From Streptomyces klenkii (GTDB lineage: Bacteria > Actinomycetota > Actinomycetes > Streptomycetales > Streptomycetaceae), in NCBI RefSeq assembly GCF_003626645.1, contig NZ_RBAM01000001.1, positions 310,001 through 374,000 of the forward strand: DNA of 64,000 nucleotides, in the 5' to 3' direction. The notes under the pieces are model-generated. The model was not told the DNA's origin, searched no databases, and saw only the letters and a program-made list of their open reading frames with translations. The translations under genes were made by a program, and so were the position numbers. Positions 17,670 through 27,094 of the stretch are shown piece after piece. Position 1 is the first letter of the stretch. Every line of letters starts with the position of its first letter.

Positions 17670-19322
17670 TCAGGCGATCTCGTAGCGGAAGTCGGCGGAG
17701 CCGGGGCGTTCGTGGCCGACGAGCATGATCAGCAGGGGTGCCTCGCCGCTCTCCGCGAGCTCCAGTTCCTCGACGAACGACACGGTGTCGAAGCCGAGCG
17801 CGACCCCGCTGCCCACGCCGAGCGCGGTCGCGGCGGTGTAGAAGGTCTGCGCGACCGCCCCGACGGTGGCGTTGACCAGCCGGTAGCCGCGGTCGCCGGC
17901 CGCGTCGAGCACGGCGGCGGTCCGCACGGCGGGCACGACGACGGCCGCGGCCTGCTCCAGGTTGTAGTTGGACAGGAAGTAGTTCCGCTGGAGGAAGCCG
18001 CCCGGCGGCCCCGGCTTGACCAGCCGCAGCCCGTGCGCGCCGCCGGGCTCGTGCCCGCCGCTCGGCTCGTGCGCGCCGCCCGGCTCGTAGGCGTACGCAC
18101 CGGGAGCCACGCCCTCGACGTGGTTGACGAAGACGTACAGCCGGGTCAGCCGGGAACCCTCCGGCCCGGTGCCGTCGCCGCCGACGGACGCCGACGCGGC
18201 GGCCGCCAGCGTCGCGGCCAGCTGATCGGCGGCGAGCGGCCGCCGGGCGTCGAACCGGCCGAAGCTGCTGCGCCGCCGGCGCAGCGCCTCCCGCACGCCC
18301 ATGTCCAGCGGCGCGGGTTCCGGCAGGGCGACGGGTGCCACCACCGGCACACTGCCCGGCGCCTCCGGCGGGACGGCCGCCGGAGCGAGCGCGCCGGGCC
18401 CGGGGCGCTCGGTGGCGTTCTCGACGGTCGCGGCCTGGATCCGGCGGACGGTCTCGAAGGGGATCACACGGCGGGAGCGCTCGCTCTCGGTGCGGCGCAC
18501 CCGGGGCGCGGGCCCGGCGGCGTGCCCCGTGGACGGGGCCGCTGCCCGTCCCCCCTCCCAGGAGAGCGGGACCACCGCGAAGACGCCCTCGTCCAGGACG
18601 TCGAGGCCGAGCAGCCCGGCGATGCGCTCCTCGTCGAACCACAGGGCCGGCTCGATGCGCAGCCCCCGGGCGCGCGCCCACATCCGCCAGGTCTGGAGCA
18701 GGGCACCGACGTCCATGCTCACCGCGTGCATGCAGAAGCTGTTGTACTTGAAGGCGTTCTGCCAGAACTTGACGCCCAGGACGAGGAATTGGTCAGCTCC
18801 TGAAGTCTCCATCCCGGTGGCCTCGCGCAGCTCCGCCGAGACGTCGCCGGTCAGCAGCCGCTGCATGGCGTGGTGCGTCGTGGAGTAGTGGTGGACTCCC
18901 GGCGTCAGGGGCCCGCCGGGTCCGTTCACCCAGTAGACCGCCGCGGGGTAGAGGCCGCCGCCCGAGGCCGTGCCCCGCGACCAGTTGGCGTCGGTGTAGA
19001 GGGGCAGGGACGGCAGGTCGGTGTTGGCCTGGACGCCCAGCCGGCGACCCGTGCGGCCGTACGAGTCGAGCAGCATCCCGCCCAGCAGCGGGAGGGAGAA
19101 GAGTCTCTCTTGGGGGCCGGCCGCGCCGAAGACCCCTTCCTGCACGGTGGCCGCAGGCGCGGGCCCTGCGTCGTCGCCCTGCGGCAGCGGGAAGGACTCG
19201 GCGCCCGGGTAGAACTTCCCCTTGCGCGGCCGGTCCGACCAGTCGGGGACGAAGCCGACGGGCTCCATCGGAATCCTGCCGCGGTGCATGATCGCAGTCG
19301 CGTACTCATGGGCGAAACCCAC
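17670..19322 (-). CDS. SagB-type FMN dehydrogenase with two nitroreductase domains
   Basis: A 550-residue protein made of two nitroreductase-like halves. The first (about 70-290) has YTDANWSRGTASGGGLYPA; the second (about 330-550) has ALRRRRSSFGRFDARRPL and LEQAAAVVVPAV. This is the double-domain layout of SagB/TOMM dehydrogenases that oxidise azolines to azoles with FMN. A short repeat of EPGGAHEP/EPSGGHEP type (near 410) is an insert in the second half. ATG 19322 lies 57 bases after the second YcaO gene. Presence of this enzyme predicts thiazole and oxazole rings in the product. Confidence 0.9.
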   Translation of the reverse strand: MGFAHEYATAIMHRGRIPMEPVGFVPDWSDRPRKGKFYPGAESFPLPQGDDAGPAPAATVQEGVFGAAGPQERLFSLPLLGGMLLDSYGRTGRRLGVQANTDLPSLPLYTDANWSRGTASGGGLYPAAVYWVNGPGGPLTPGVHHYSTTHHAMQRLLTGDVSAELREATGMETSGADQFLVLGVKFWQNAFKYNSFCMHAVSMDVGALLQTWRMWARARGLRIEPALWFDEERIAGLLGLDVLDEGVFAVVPLSWEGGRAAAPSTGHAAGPAPRVRRTESERSRRVIPFETVRRIQAATVENATERPGPGALAPAAVPPEAPGSVPVVAPVALPEPAPLDMGVREALRRRRSSFGRFDARRPLAADQLAATLAAAASASVGGDGTGPEGSRLTRLYVFVNHVEGVAPGAYAYEPGGAHEPSGGHEPGGAHGLRLVKPGPPGGFLQRNYFLSNYNLEQAAAVVVPAVRTAAVLDAAGDRGYRLVNATVGAVAQTFYTAATALGVGSGVALGFDTVSFVEELELAESGEAPLLIMLVGHERPGSADFRYEIA

Positions 19323-19379
19323 TGGTTCTCCTTACGTGACGTGTTCGGCAAGCGGGAGGGAACTGTTCAAAGGGACTGC

Positions 19380-21338
19380 TCAGGGGAAGGGGTGCGGCGC
19401 CGGGTTGAGCTCGTCCGCCCGCAGCTCGCGCTCGCGCAGCCCGGCCGCGTGCAGCGCCGTCCGCATCCGCGGCATCCGCAGCGCCCGCTGCCGCTGCCAG
19501 CCGAAGTCGATCGGCAGCAGACCGGGCACGATCACACAGACCGTGTGCAGGCCCAGGTCGCGCTGCTCGGGCAGGGTCTGGTCGACGACGATGATGTCGA
19601 AGCCCGCACCGGTCACCGCTTCCACGCACCGCTCGACGTCGTCCCGGAGGTCGTCCGAGACCGGCAGTACGCGCGCACCCGGCGCGTACAGCTCCGCCAT
19701 GGGCAGCTTCGGCCCGCGGCGGCCGAGGAGGAACGAGGCGTGCGGCGCCATCTCCGGCAGGCCGTAGACCAGCGGATGGTCGTGCAGGGCCAGCACCTTG
19801 CCGAAGTCCGCCGCCATGGCCCGCAGCCGTACGCCGTCCCGCTCGGCCCGGCCCCGGATGTTCACCGCGTCGGTCGCGATCTCGCACAGCCCGCCGGCCA
19901 GCGCGGCCTCCGGGTCGAGACCGGCCCCCGCCCCGAAGCACAGCGTGCCGGTGCCCCCGTCGGTGCGGACCGCCACCGCGGTCACCACCGGCACGGGGAA
20001 GGTGATCCGCGTGTCGAAGAACCGCGCCTCGTACCCGTACATCGCCAGCCGGTCGACCATCTGCCGCGTCCGCGGGTCCCTGCTGGACCGCGGGTCGATC
20101 TCGGGCAGCGCGGCCCGGCCGTACCAGGCGAGCAGGAAGGCGTCCCGCTCGATCACCTCCATCAGCCCGTGGTAGACGGCCTCCTCCGGCGAGCCGCCCG
20201 AGGCGCAGCCGTTGGAGCTCTCCTGCACGAACCGGTTCTCCAGGCCGGGCGCGCTGTAGTACGTGAGGACCTCCGGCACGAGCAGCGGCCGGCGGTCCCG
20301 CAGGGAGTACCCCCACACCCAGGTGATCTCCCGGTCGGGCGAGAACGGCACCACGCGCGGGTTCGCGCGGTGGAACTCCTCCGCGTACAGGCCGCACGCG
20401 CGCGGGTCGAGCGCGTCGCCGCCCAGCGCGGCGAGGGAAGCGCGCACCTGAGGCGACCGGCCGCGGGCCCGCATGCCCGCCGCGCGTTCGAGGCCCTCCA
20501 GGACGCCGATGCGCTCGCTGTCGGCGTACGAGTCGGCATGGCCGCCCCAGAACGTCTCGCGCAGGTATTCGCCCGAGCGCAGCTCGAAGCAGCCGACCGT
20601 GGCCGACGTCGACGCCGAGGCGACGTCGTGCACGACGCCGGGGCCGAGCGCCCCGCACACGGGGTCGGCGAACGCCGCCACCGGCAGCTCGTACTCCGAG
20701 ACCGGCCGCACCCGGAACGCGCCGGGCCGGTGCTTGGGCGCCGGCCTCAGGGGGAACTCCGCGGCCTCCGCACTGTCGGGGACCCGGCGACCGCAGTCGG
20801 GACACTCCGGGTCCGGGACGAGCAAGTGGCGGCTGACACGGAGGGTTTCGAGGTCGAGGAGGTGGACGGCGGGGAAGGGGCCGTCCGCGGCAGGATCCTC
20901 CTCGCTGCGCGCCGCCAGCAGCGCCGCCATCGCGTCCGTCAGGAACGGCACGGCGTACGGCGGCTGCCCGGCCGCCCGCGTCCCCGACCCCAGCTCCAGC
21001 GCGTCACGCAGCGCCCGGCCGCGCACGGATTGCCAGCGGCGGGCCAGACAGCGGGGACAGGGCACGCCGCCGTCGCGGCGCGCACCGTCCTGCCGGGGGA
21101 AGGGGCCGATGAGCGCGTGGTGCCCGTAGAGGTGGACGCGTGGCGCGAGGTCGCCCGCGGGGACCGCCTCCTGGGACAGCTCGTCGCGTACGCCCAGCGC
21201 CGCCACTTCGGTGAGGGAGCCCGTGCCCGCGGGCGACGTGCGCAGGAGCGCGGCGATCTCGCGGCAGGCGTGCTCCCACTCCGGCGGGGCGGGGGAGGGG
21301 CCCGTGTCGGTGCCGGCGCTGGTGTCAGTGGGAGTCAT
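19380..21338 (-). CDS. YcaO-type cyclodehydratase (second of two)
   Basis: A 652-residue protein with the same architecture as the product of 8664-10682: CPRC (94, 97) and CPDC (179, 182) zinc pairs in the N-terminal part, YcaO motifs SSNGCASGGSPEEAVYHG and EVIERDAFLLAWYGRA, and the end APHPFP. The C-terminal proline motif argues for a true azoline synthase and not a degenerate copy. ATG 21338 (MTPTDTSAG) overlaps the end of the E1-like gene by 14 bases, so the longer in-frame extension, which lies inside that gene, is rejected. Two such enzymes could divide work between Cys and Ser/Thr or between regions of the core. Confidence 0.9.
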   Translation of the reverse strand: MTPTDTSAGTDTGPSPAPPEWEHACREIAALLRTSPAGTGSLTEVAALGVRDELSQEAVPAGDLAPRVHLYGHHALIGPFPRQDGARRDGGVPCPRCLARRWQSVRGRALRDALELGSGTRAAGQPPYAVPFLTDAMAALLAARSEEDPAADGPFPAVHLLDLETLRVSRHLLVPDPECPDCGRRVPDSAEAAEFPLRPAPKHRPGAFRVRPVSEYELPVAAFADPVCGALGPGVVHDVASASTSATVGCFELRSGEYLRETFWGGHADSYADSERIGVLEGLERAAGMRARGRSPQVRASLAALGGDALDPRACGLYAEEFHRANPRVVPFSPDREITWVWGYSLRDRRPLLVPEVLTYYSAPGLENRFVQESSNGCASGGSPEEAVYHGLMEVIERDAFLLAWYGRAALPEIDPRSSRDPRTRQMVDRLAMYGYEARFFDTRITFPVPVVTAVAVRTDGGTGTLCFGAGAGLDPEAALAGGLCEIATDAVNIRGRAERDGVRLRAMAADFGKVLALHDHPLVYGLPEMAPHASFLLGRRGPKLPMAELYAPGARVLPVSDDLRDDVERCVEAVTGAGFDIIVVDQTLPEQRDLGLHTVCVIVPGLLPIDFGWQRQRALRMPRMRTALHAAGLRERELRADELNPAPHPFP

Positions 21339-23691
21339 GGAAGCCCTCAGGAGCGTTCCCGGCGGAGCCGTCGCGCGTGAGCAGCACGCGGACCGTGCTG
21401 ATGCCGCCCGCGAGCAGGTCGGCCGAGCCGGTGGGCACGACCAGCGCGTCACGCCCCACGGCACGCAGCCGCTCCAGCACCGCCGTGTACGGCGTGGCGC
21501 CGGAGGCGTCCAGACGGCCGGCGCTCGTCCCCATGGCGGTGAGGGTCTCGGGGGCGAGGTCGCCCAGCAGCGGGTCGCCCAGGTCGACCGGGCCGCCGCC
21601 GGGTGACGTGCCGTGTCCGGCTCCGGCGGTGGCGAGTTCACGGCCGAGCTGTTCCTGCCCCAGCAGGTCGCGCAGCGCCGCCACGGCGGCCTGCCGCCGG
21701 TCCGTGCCGCCCGCCACCGCCCAGGCCCACGTGCCGGAGTGAGGGAGGACCGCCCGGGCGAACAGGACATGGGCGGAGGAACGTTCCGTTTCGCCGAGGT
21801 CGAGGAGCTCGTACGCGATGCCGAGGTTGCGGGCCGAGCTGACCAGGAAGGTGAGTTCCGGGTCGTCACCGTGGGCGTCCGGGGCGATCAGGGCCGTCCC
21901 GCCGGTTCGGCGCAGGGCGCGCTCCAGCGCGTCGTGGCACAGGGCGGACAGCAGAGCCCGGGCGGTGGCCTCGGCGGCCGTGCGGCCCGCGCCGGTGCCG
22001 GCGGAGGTGGGCGCGTGGAGCCGGTCGCGGTTGTACGCGCCGAAGGTGCGGACCGCGCCCGCGGGCACGAGCGCCGGGCCCGCGCCGGTGAGGGAGGATG
22101 CGCGCACCCAGGCGGTGACGTCGCCGGCGCGGGCGGGCAGGCCACTGGCGACGGTGAGCGAGGCGGGACCGAGGACGCGGAGGCCGTCCTGCGCACCGTC
22201 CTGGCCGGCGGTGTCCCCGGGGAGCACCCCGTCCAGGGGCACGACGTGCTCGGCGTAGATGCAGGCCGCGGTCTCCAGGGCGGTGAGCCGGGCGCCGGCG
22301 ACGGTGTGCAGGTCGAACGCGGCGATCTCGCGGCTTCTCCCGTGCCCCAGGGGCAGGCGCACCGTGCCGGCCTTGAGCGGGGTCTGGGTCCACGGTTCGT
22401 CCGTGAACCGTTCGAAGACGCCCGTGTGCGGCCGGACGAGTATCTGACGGCTGTTGAGCTCGGCGAGGAGCGCGTCCGCATCGATGCCGGGGGCGGCAGC
22501 GGCCGTGGCGGTGACCGGCGCGGGCACGTCGGGGAGGACGACGGGGGCGTCGGTCGTGGCCGACCCGGTCGCCGCGGCGGCGAACGTCCGGCAGAACGGG
22601 CAGCGGGGGTGCGCGAGCAGGGGTTCGGCGACCACGTCGAAGGACTCGGTGTCCTGGATGATCACCTGTCCGCGCGTCTCGGCGGGCAGCGCGCCCGTGG
22701 TGAGCCGGAAGACCTCGTAGCCCAGAAGGTTGCCGATCATCGCCGAGAGGCTGCGGCCGGGCTCCTGCGCGAAGGGCTCGCCTCCCGCGGGCAGGCAGAT
22801 GCCGCTCCACAGATCGGCCGCGGCCGCGGCGTCGCCCTGGGCGCCCAGACGCAGCACGGCACAGGCCCAGCAGCCGCTGCTCCCGTGCGTCATGAGCGGG
22901 CCGACGACCGCGCGGCTGCCGAACATGGCCGCCGGCACGAGCGACTTGCCCTTAGGCACCCCGGCTTCCAGCAGGCGGAAGAGCGTACGAGGGCCGTCCG
23001 TTCCGCCGGTGACGACAACGATGTCGTACGCCGCGAGGTCGCTCCAGGTCACCGTCCCGTCCGTGGCCGTCCGCGCTACGGGGCCCGTCGCTTCGATCGT
23101 CTCCAGGGCGATCGTCTCCAGGACGATGGGGCATCCGGCGGCGCGGAGCTCCTCGGCCTCCTCGTACGCGGCGGCGAAGCGATTCTTCGGTCCGGCGGCC
23201 GGGTGGCCCACGGCGGCGATCCCGTTGCGGACCAGGCTGAGCACGCACCAGCCCGCCACGGCGTCGTCGCCGAGCACGGCCACCCGGGCCGTACGGAAGT
23301 CCTCGAAGCGTCGTTCCGCGTCGTCGGCGTAGTGGTCGACGTAGGCGATCTGCGGCGCGAAGCGCTCCGCGACCTCCGGAGCGAACGCGGGAGGCGCCGA
23401 GGTGCCGGGAGCGGGCGTGTCACGGGCGAACTCCCGCTCGTACAGCGTGCTCACCAGGCTGCCGACCATCGCCCGCTGCCCGTCACCGAGCCCCTCGCAC
23501 AGGTCGGCGACCCGGTGCGTCCCGTTCAGGTGCGGAACGAGGAGCGTGGCGAAGCGGTACGCGGACGGGGAGTTGACGTGGAATCCGCCGTGGGCGTTGT
23601 GGAACAGCACGCCGTCCGGGGTCCGGGTGAAAAGGACGTCACGGCGGATGCGGGGCCGCGTCCCGGCAATCTCTTCGTAGGCTTCCAGCAT
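21325..23691 (-). CDS. TOMM leader-binding protein (RRE plus ocin-ThiF-like) with partial YcaO-like C-terminus
   Basis: A 788-residue protein, first gene of the operon. Residues about 10-90 resemble a PqqD-like recognition element (RIRRDVLFTRTPDGVLFHN, then helices). Residues 135-370 are an E1/ThiF-like fold (RVAVLGDDAVAGWCVLSLV) with zinc pairs CWAC (274, 277) and CPFC (364, 367). Residues 410-600 look like the front of a YcaO domain (GVFERFTDEPWTQTPL, GTGAGRTAAEATARALL). Proteins of this type bind the leader and deliver the precursor to YcaO enzymes. ATG 23691 has gaggt eight bases upstream; ATG 23706 is possible. Confidence 0.85.
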   Translation of the reverse strand: MLEAYEEIAGTRPRIRRDVLFTRTPDGVLFHNAHGGFHVNSPSAYRFATLLVPHLNGTHRVADLCEGLGDGQRAMVGSLVSTLYEREFARDTPAPGTSAPPAFAPEVAERFAPQIAYVDHYADDAERRFEDFRTARVAVLGDDAVAGWCVLSLVRNGIAAVGHPAAGPKNRFAAAYEEAEELRAAGCPIVLETIALETIEATGPVARTATDGTVTWSDLAAYDIVVVTGGTDGPRTLFRLLEAGVPKGKSLVPAAMFGSRAVVGPLMTHGSSGCWACAVLRLGAQGDAAAAADLWSGICLPAGGEPFAQEPGRSLSAMIGNLLGYEVFRLTTGALPAETRGQVIIQDTESFDVVAEPLLAHPRCPFCRTFAAAATGSATTDAPVVLPDVPAPVTATAAAAPGIDADALLAELNSRQILVRPHTGVFERFTDEPWTQTPLKAGTVRLPLGHGRSREIAAFDLHTVAGARLTALETAACIYAEHVVPLDGVLPGDTAGQDGAQDGLRVLGPASLTVASGLPARAGDVTAWVRASSLTGAGPALVPAGAVRTFGAYNRDRLHAPTSAGTGAGRTAAEATARALLSALCHDALERALRRTGGTALIAPDAHGDDPELTFLVSSARNLGIAYELLDLGETERSSAHVLFARAVLPHSGTWAWAVAGGTDRRQAAVAALRDLLGQEQLGRELATAGAGHGTSPGGGPVDLGDPLLGDLAPETLTAMGTSAGRLDASGATPYTAVLERLRAVGRDALVVPTGSADLLAGGISTVRVLLTRDGSAGNAPEGFHDSH

Positions 23692-23805
23692 GTATGCACA
23701 CCTCATGGACTCGTGGAATCGGAATCGTGACGGTGGTCGTTGAAATCAGAAATGTGGTGGGGGTGAAGGTTTGTGGACCTGGCCGGCGAAGACGCGGAGA
23801 TGAAT

Positions 23806-25707
23806 TCAGCGCCGTGACGGCAACGCGGGTGAGTCGTCCTGGTATCCCATGGCGCACCAGGCGAATGTCCGCAGCAGTTCGTGCATGCGGAAGCGGCCGG
23901 CCGGTTCCTCTTCGAGCAGGCCCGCGTCCGCCAGCTGCTCCAGGATTTCCTCCGCGGGCACCGGCGGTATCCCGAGGAGGCTCGCGGCGCCGGTGACCGG
24001 CAGCGGGGCCGGCGGGGCCGCGCCGATGCGCAGGAACGCGTCCGCGAGGCGGGGGTCCAGCCGCCGCAGGGCCTCGCCCAGGACCAGGGGAACCGACATC
24101 CGCGGATCGTCGGGCAGGGAGAGACGCCGCATCGGGTCCTCGCGCAGCCGGGCCACGCAGTCGGCGACCGCCAGGCGCGGGCGGGTGAGGAGCCGGGCGG
24201 CCGCGATCCGCAGAGCGAGGGGAAAATGACCGCAAGCGGCCGCCAGTTCGCGCACGGCCTCCGGCTCCGCCCCGGCCCGGGCCTCCCCGAGAGCGGCCGA
24301 CAGCAGGCGATACGACTCGTCCTCGGCGAGCGCGTCCAGGCGGGTGGCCCAGCCGCCGTGCGCCGCCACCAGCCCGGCCAGGCCGAGCCTGCTGGTGAGG
24401 ACGGCGGCGCTGCCCGCGCCGGCCGGCAGCAGCGGCCGGACGAGGGCGGGGTCCGTCACGTCGTCCAGGAGCAGCAGCACCCCACGGTCGGCGCCTGCTG
24501 CACTGCCCGCGCCGGTTGCCGCCATGCCCTGGAGCTCGGCGGCGACTTCCCCGGACATGCGTGGCGTGCCGTCCGTTCGCGTCATGCGCACCGCGAACCG
24601 CCCGCCCGGGAAGTGGTGGCCCACGAGCTGGGCGACATGCAGGGCGAGGGCCGTCTTGCCGATGCCCGGAGCACCCGAGATCACCACCAGCGCGGGGCCC
24701 GAGCGGTCGGCGGTGAGGCGGGCGGCGACGGCGGCGCTCTCGGCCGCGCGCCCGGTGAAGGAGGAGACGGCGGTGAACGGCACGGGTACGGGCCCGGGGA
24801 CGGGTGCGGACGGCGGCGCGGAGACCGGTCCGGACGGCGGTTTTCCCACGGGCGGCGCGATGGCCGCGGCGGGCCGGGCGCCGGGCTCGGCGATGGCAAC
24901 GCCTTCGTCGGTGACGTCCCGGGCGGTGCGATCCGGCTCCCCGGCCGGCGCGGCCGACGGCGGGGGCCCCAGGGAGTCGCCGCGCAGCATGCGCAGCTCC
25001 AGGCGTTGCAGCGCGGGGCCGGGATCCACCCCGAGTTCCTCCCGGAGATGCCGCTTGACCTCGCGGTACTCGGCCAGGGCGTCGGCCTTCCGGCCGCTGC
25101 GGTAGAGCGCCTCGATGAGCTGTTCCCGGAACCGCTCGTGACCGGGGTGGGCCCGGGAGGCCGCCCACAACTCCACGAGGGCCTGGCCGCAGCGGCCCAG
25201 CGCCAGCTCGATGTCGCAGGCCCGCTCGACGACCGACAACCGCTCCTCCACCAGGCCCGGCAGCTCGCCCCGGCGCAGGAAGTCCGAGGGGACGTTGGAC
25301 AGCGGCGCCCCCTGCCACAGGGAGAGCGCCTCCCTGAGCAGGCACAACTCGGCCTCGGGATCCCGCACGGCCCGCGCCCCGTCCCGCAGTTCGCGAAAGC
25401 GCACCAGGTCGAGTGCGCCGTCCTCGACGACGACCCGGTAGCCGCCGGGCACGGACTCGATCGCCGCCTCCGCGATCCCGTACTTGGCGAAGGTCCTGCG
25501 CAGCCGCAGCACGCACGTGTGCAGGGCCGCCCTGGCGGACGCCGGTTCGTCGTCACCCCAGATCGCCTGCCGCAGGAAGTCCGTCGTCACCACCGCGTCG
25601 GGGCGCAGGAGGAGCGAGGCGAGCAGAATCGTGGGCTTGGACGGCGGGAGGACGACCACCTCGGACCTGCCCGCGATCCTTAACGGGCCGAGAACCTGAA
25701 AGCGCAT
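23806..25707 (-). CDS. AfsR/SARP-family transcriptional regulator
   Basis: A 633-residue regulator starting at ATG 25707 (MRFQVLGPLRIAG). It has an N-terminal OmpR-type winged helix (about 1-95, with LLASLLLRPDAVVTTDFLRQ), a BTAD helical domain (about 100-245) and an NB-ARC-like P-loop ATPase (VISGAPGIGKTALAL near 345, LLLLDDV near 410) followed by a short helical region. This is the medium-length SARP layout of pathway activators in Streptomyces. It lies about 115 bases upstream of, and in the same direction as, the RiPP operon, so it is the likely cluster activator. Confidence 0.9.
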   Translation of the reverse strand: MRFQVLGPLRIAGRSEVVVLPPSKPTILLASLLLRPDAVVTTDFLRQAIWGDDEPASARAALHTCVLRLRRTFAKYGIAEAAIESVPGGYRVVVEDGALDLVRFRELRDGARAVRDPEAELCLLREALSLWQGAPLSNVPSDFLRRGELPGLVEERLSVVERACDIELALGRCGQALVELWAASRAHPGHERFREQLIEALYRSGRKADALAEYREVKRHLREELGVDPGPALQRLELRMLRGDSLGPPPSAAPAGEPDRTARDVTDEGVAIAEPGARPAAAIAPPVGKPPSGPVSAPPSAPVPGPVPVPFTAVSSFTGRAAESAAVAARLTADRSGPALVVISGAPGIGKTALALHVAQLVGHHFPGGRFAVRMTRTDGTPRMSGEVAAELQGMAATGAGSAAGADRGVLLLLDDVTDPALVRPLLPAGAGSAAVLTSRLGLAGLVAAHGGWATRLDALAEDESYRLLSAALGEARAGAEPEAVRELAAACGHFPLALRIAAARLLTRPRLAVADCVARLREDPMRRLSLPDDPRMSVPLVLGEALRRLDPRLADAFLRIGAAPPAPLPVTGAASLLGIPPVPAEEILEQLADAGLLEEEPAGRFRMHELLRTFAWCAMGYQDDSPALPSRR

Positions 25708-26070
25708 ATTCTGACACCCCCAAAGACGGCTTATAGGTGTCCGGGATCCGGACGCACGGCATCGGCCGCCGCGGGACGGACTCACCGCGACGCCTTCTTC
25801 GCTCCAGAGTCTGCATCACGAAATCCGCCACTCGCAGTGTCGTGAGTTCCAGTGGTGGTACGGGTGAACGCGCTATGTCACCGCGGCGAGAACCGGACCG
25901 GAGGCGAAGTCGCGGAATCAACTCGCCGCGAAGGAAGTGGAATCAACTCGCCTCGAAGAGGCCCGAAGGAACTCGAAGGAAAGGGAAGCCGACAAGGGCT
26001 GGTCAACGCCACCCAGATCAGGTAGAAACGGGCGGAGTAATGATCGTTTTCAAGACAGGCCCGTGAAACG
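25708..26070. other. Divergent intergenic region between SARP and MmyB-type regulators
   Basis: A 363-base region with no credible gene, holding the promoters of both regulators. Its main structure is the 25-bp direct repeat given separately. The rest shows no clear hairpin or promoter pair. Confidence 0.5.
25914..25988. repeat. Three 25-bp spaced direct repeats
   Basis: The 14-mer GGAATCAACTCGCC occurs at 25914-25927 and again at 25939-25952, exactly 25 bases on; a third AACTCG follows at 25970, again 25 bases on from the second. The array lies 80-155 bases before the MmyB-type regulator start. Repeats on one face of the helix at fixed spacing are typical of SARP and other activator sites. 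Confidence 0.65.
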
Positions 26071-26916
26071 ATGGAAAATCAGGACCGCAGTCCCGAAGTC
26101 CCGGCCTCGGTGGCGTGCGCCCCGCACGGCCAGTCCGTCAGCCGGCTGCTGCGCGCCTGGCGGGAACGCGTCGACCGCCGGCGCATACCCGAACTGCGCC
26201 GCTGGGGACACCGGTCCGGAACGCGCATGTCACAGGCCGACGTCGCCAGGCTCACCGGCGTGAGCGAAGGCTGGTACCGGGCCCTGGAGACCGGCGCTCC
26301 CCGCGAATTCTCCGACGCCTTCCTGCTCCGGGTCGCCGGAGCCCTGCGGCTGAGCGAGACCGAGACCCTCGCCCTCTTCCTGGGAGTCTCCGGCCGCCGC
26401 CCGCCCGTCTCCGGCACGCACGACGGCCTGCCGACCGCCGACCCGGCCACCGTCGCCCTCCTGGAACACCAGGCCCCGCACCCGGCCTACCTCTCCGACG
26501 CCGCCTGGAACCTCCTGGCCGCCAACGCCCCCATGGCCGAGTGGTTCCCCTTCGCCCTCGGCCCCCGGCCCAACCTCATGCGCTGGGCCCTGACCTCGGC
26601 GGAGGCCCGCGAACAGATCCTGGACTGGGAGGACACCTGCGCCCGGATCTACCTCCCCATGCTCCGTCTCGCCGGCCACCGGGCCCCGAAGAACGCGGAG
26701 ATCCGGGCCCTGATCGACGAGATCCTCGACACCAACGGCACCTGCCGCCGCATCTGGGCCGAACAGCACGCCGTCGTCGAACATCCCGGGGGCCACCGCC
26801 TCCGCCTGCGCCTTCCGTGCCACGGCGGCAAGGAGGCCCGGGTCACCAGCCACGTCCTCGTGCCGGCCGAACAGCCGGACGTACGGTTCGTCATCGTGAC
26901 AACGGTCGACGACTGA
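26071..26916 (+). CDS. XRE/MmyB-family transcriptional regulator
   Basis: A 281-residue protein with an N-terminal helix-turn-helix (about 52-100, MSQADVARLTGVSEGWYRAL) and the C-terminal MmyB-like ligand-binding domain (about 125-281, with LSDAAWNLLAANAPMAEWFP and a C-terminal strand pair). The family is abundant in Streptomyces, where some members respond to small ligands bound in a PAS-like pocket. An N-terminal extension of about 30 residues precedes the usual start of the family. It is divergent from the SARP gene; a role in the RiPP cluster is possible but unproven. Confidence 0.85.
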   Translation: MENQDRSPEVPASVACAPHGQSVSRLLRAWRERVDRRRIPELRRWGHRSGTRMSQADVARLTGVSEGWYRALETGAPREFSDAFLLRVAGALRLSETETLALFLGVSGRRPPVSGTHDGLPTADPATVALLEHQAPHPAYLSDAAWNLLAANAPMAEWFPFALGPRPNLMRWALTSAEAREQILDWEDTCARIYLPMLRLAGHRAPKNAEIRALIDEILDTNGTCRRIWAEQHAVVEHPGGHRLRLRLPCHGGKEARVTSHVLVPAEQPDVRFVIVTTVDD

Positions 26917-27094
26917 CGAGCGCGGCGCCGCGCCTCTGCGCTGCCGGCTCCATTCGCGGCAATGTGCGGGCGTTCTCCCGTCCGAGTGAACGGCGAGGAT
27001 GCCTGGAACCGGCCCGACGGGCGGCTCCTAGGCTGGCTTCCGCTGACACTCGCTGACGCCGCCGAACACCATGTGTTCCAGGGGAGGACCGGTC

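Noticed and set aside
14775..18803. A 1,342-residue open frame on the plus strand across the LanB and SagB genes
   Set aside because: It is the antisense of strongly supported coding sequence; its composition (Gly/Arg/Ala/Val-rich, no domain) is typical of shadow frames in high-GC DNA.
8364..23691. Classification of the RiPP cluster as a thiopeptide
   Set aside because: The leader is similar, but there is no second SpaB_C-type protein for the pyridine ring and the core lacks the usual SCxxC start.
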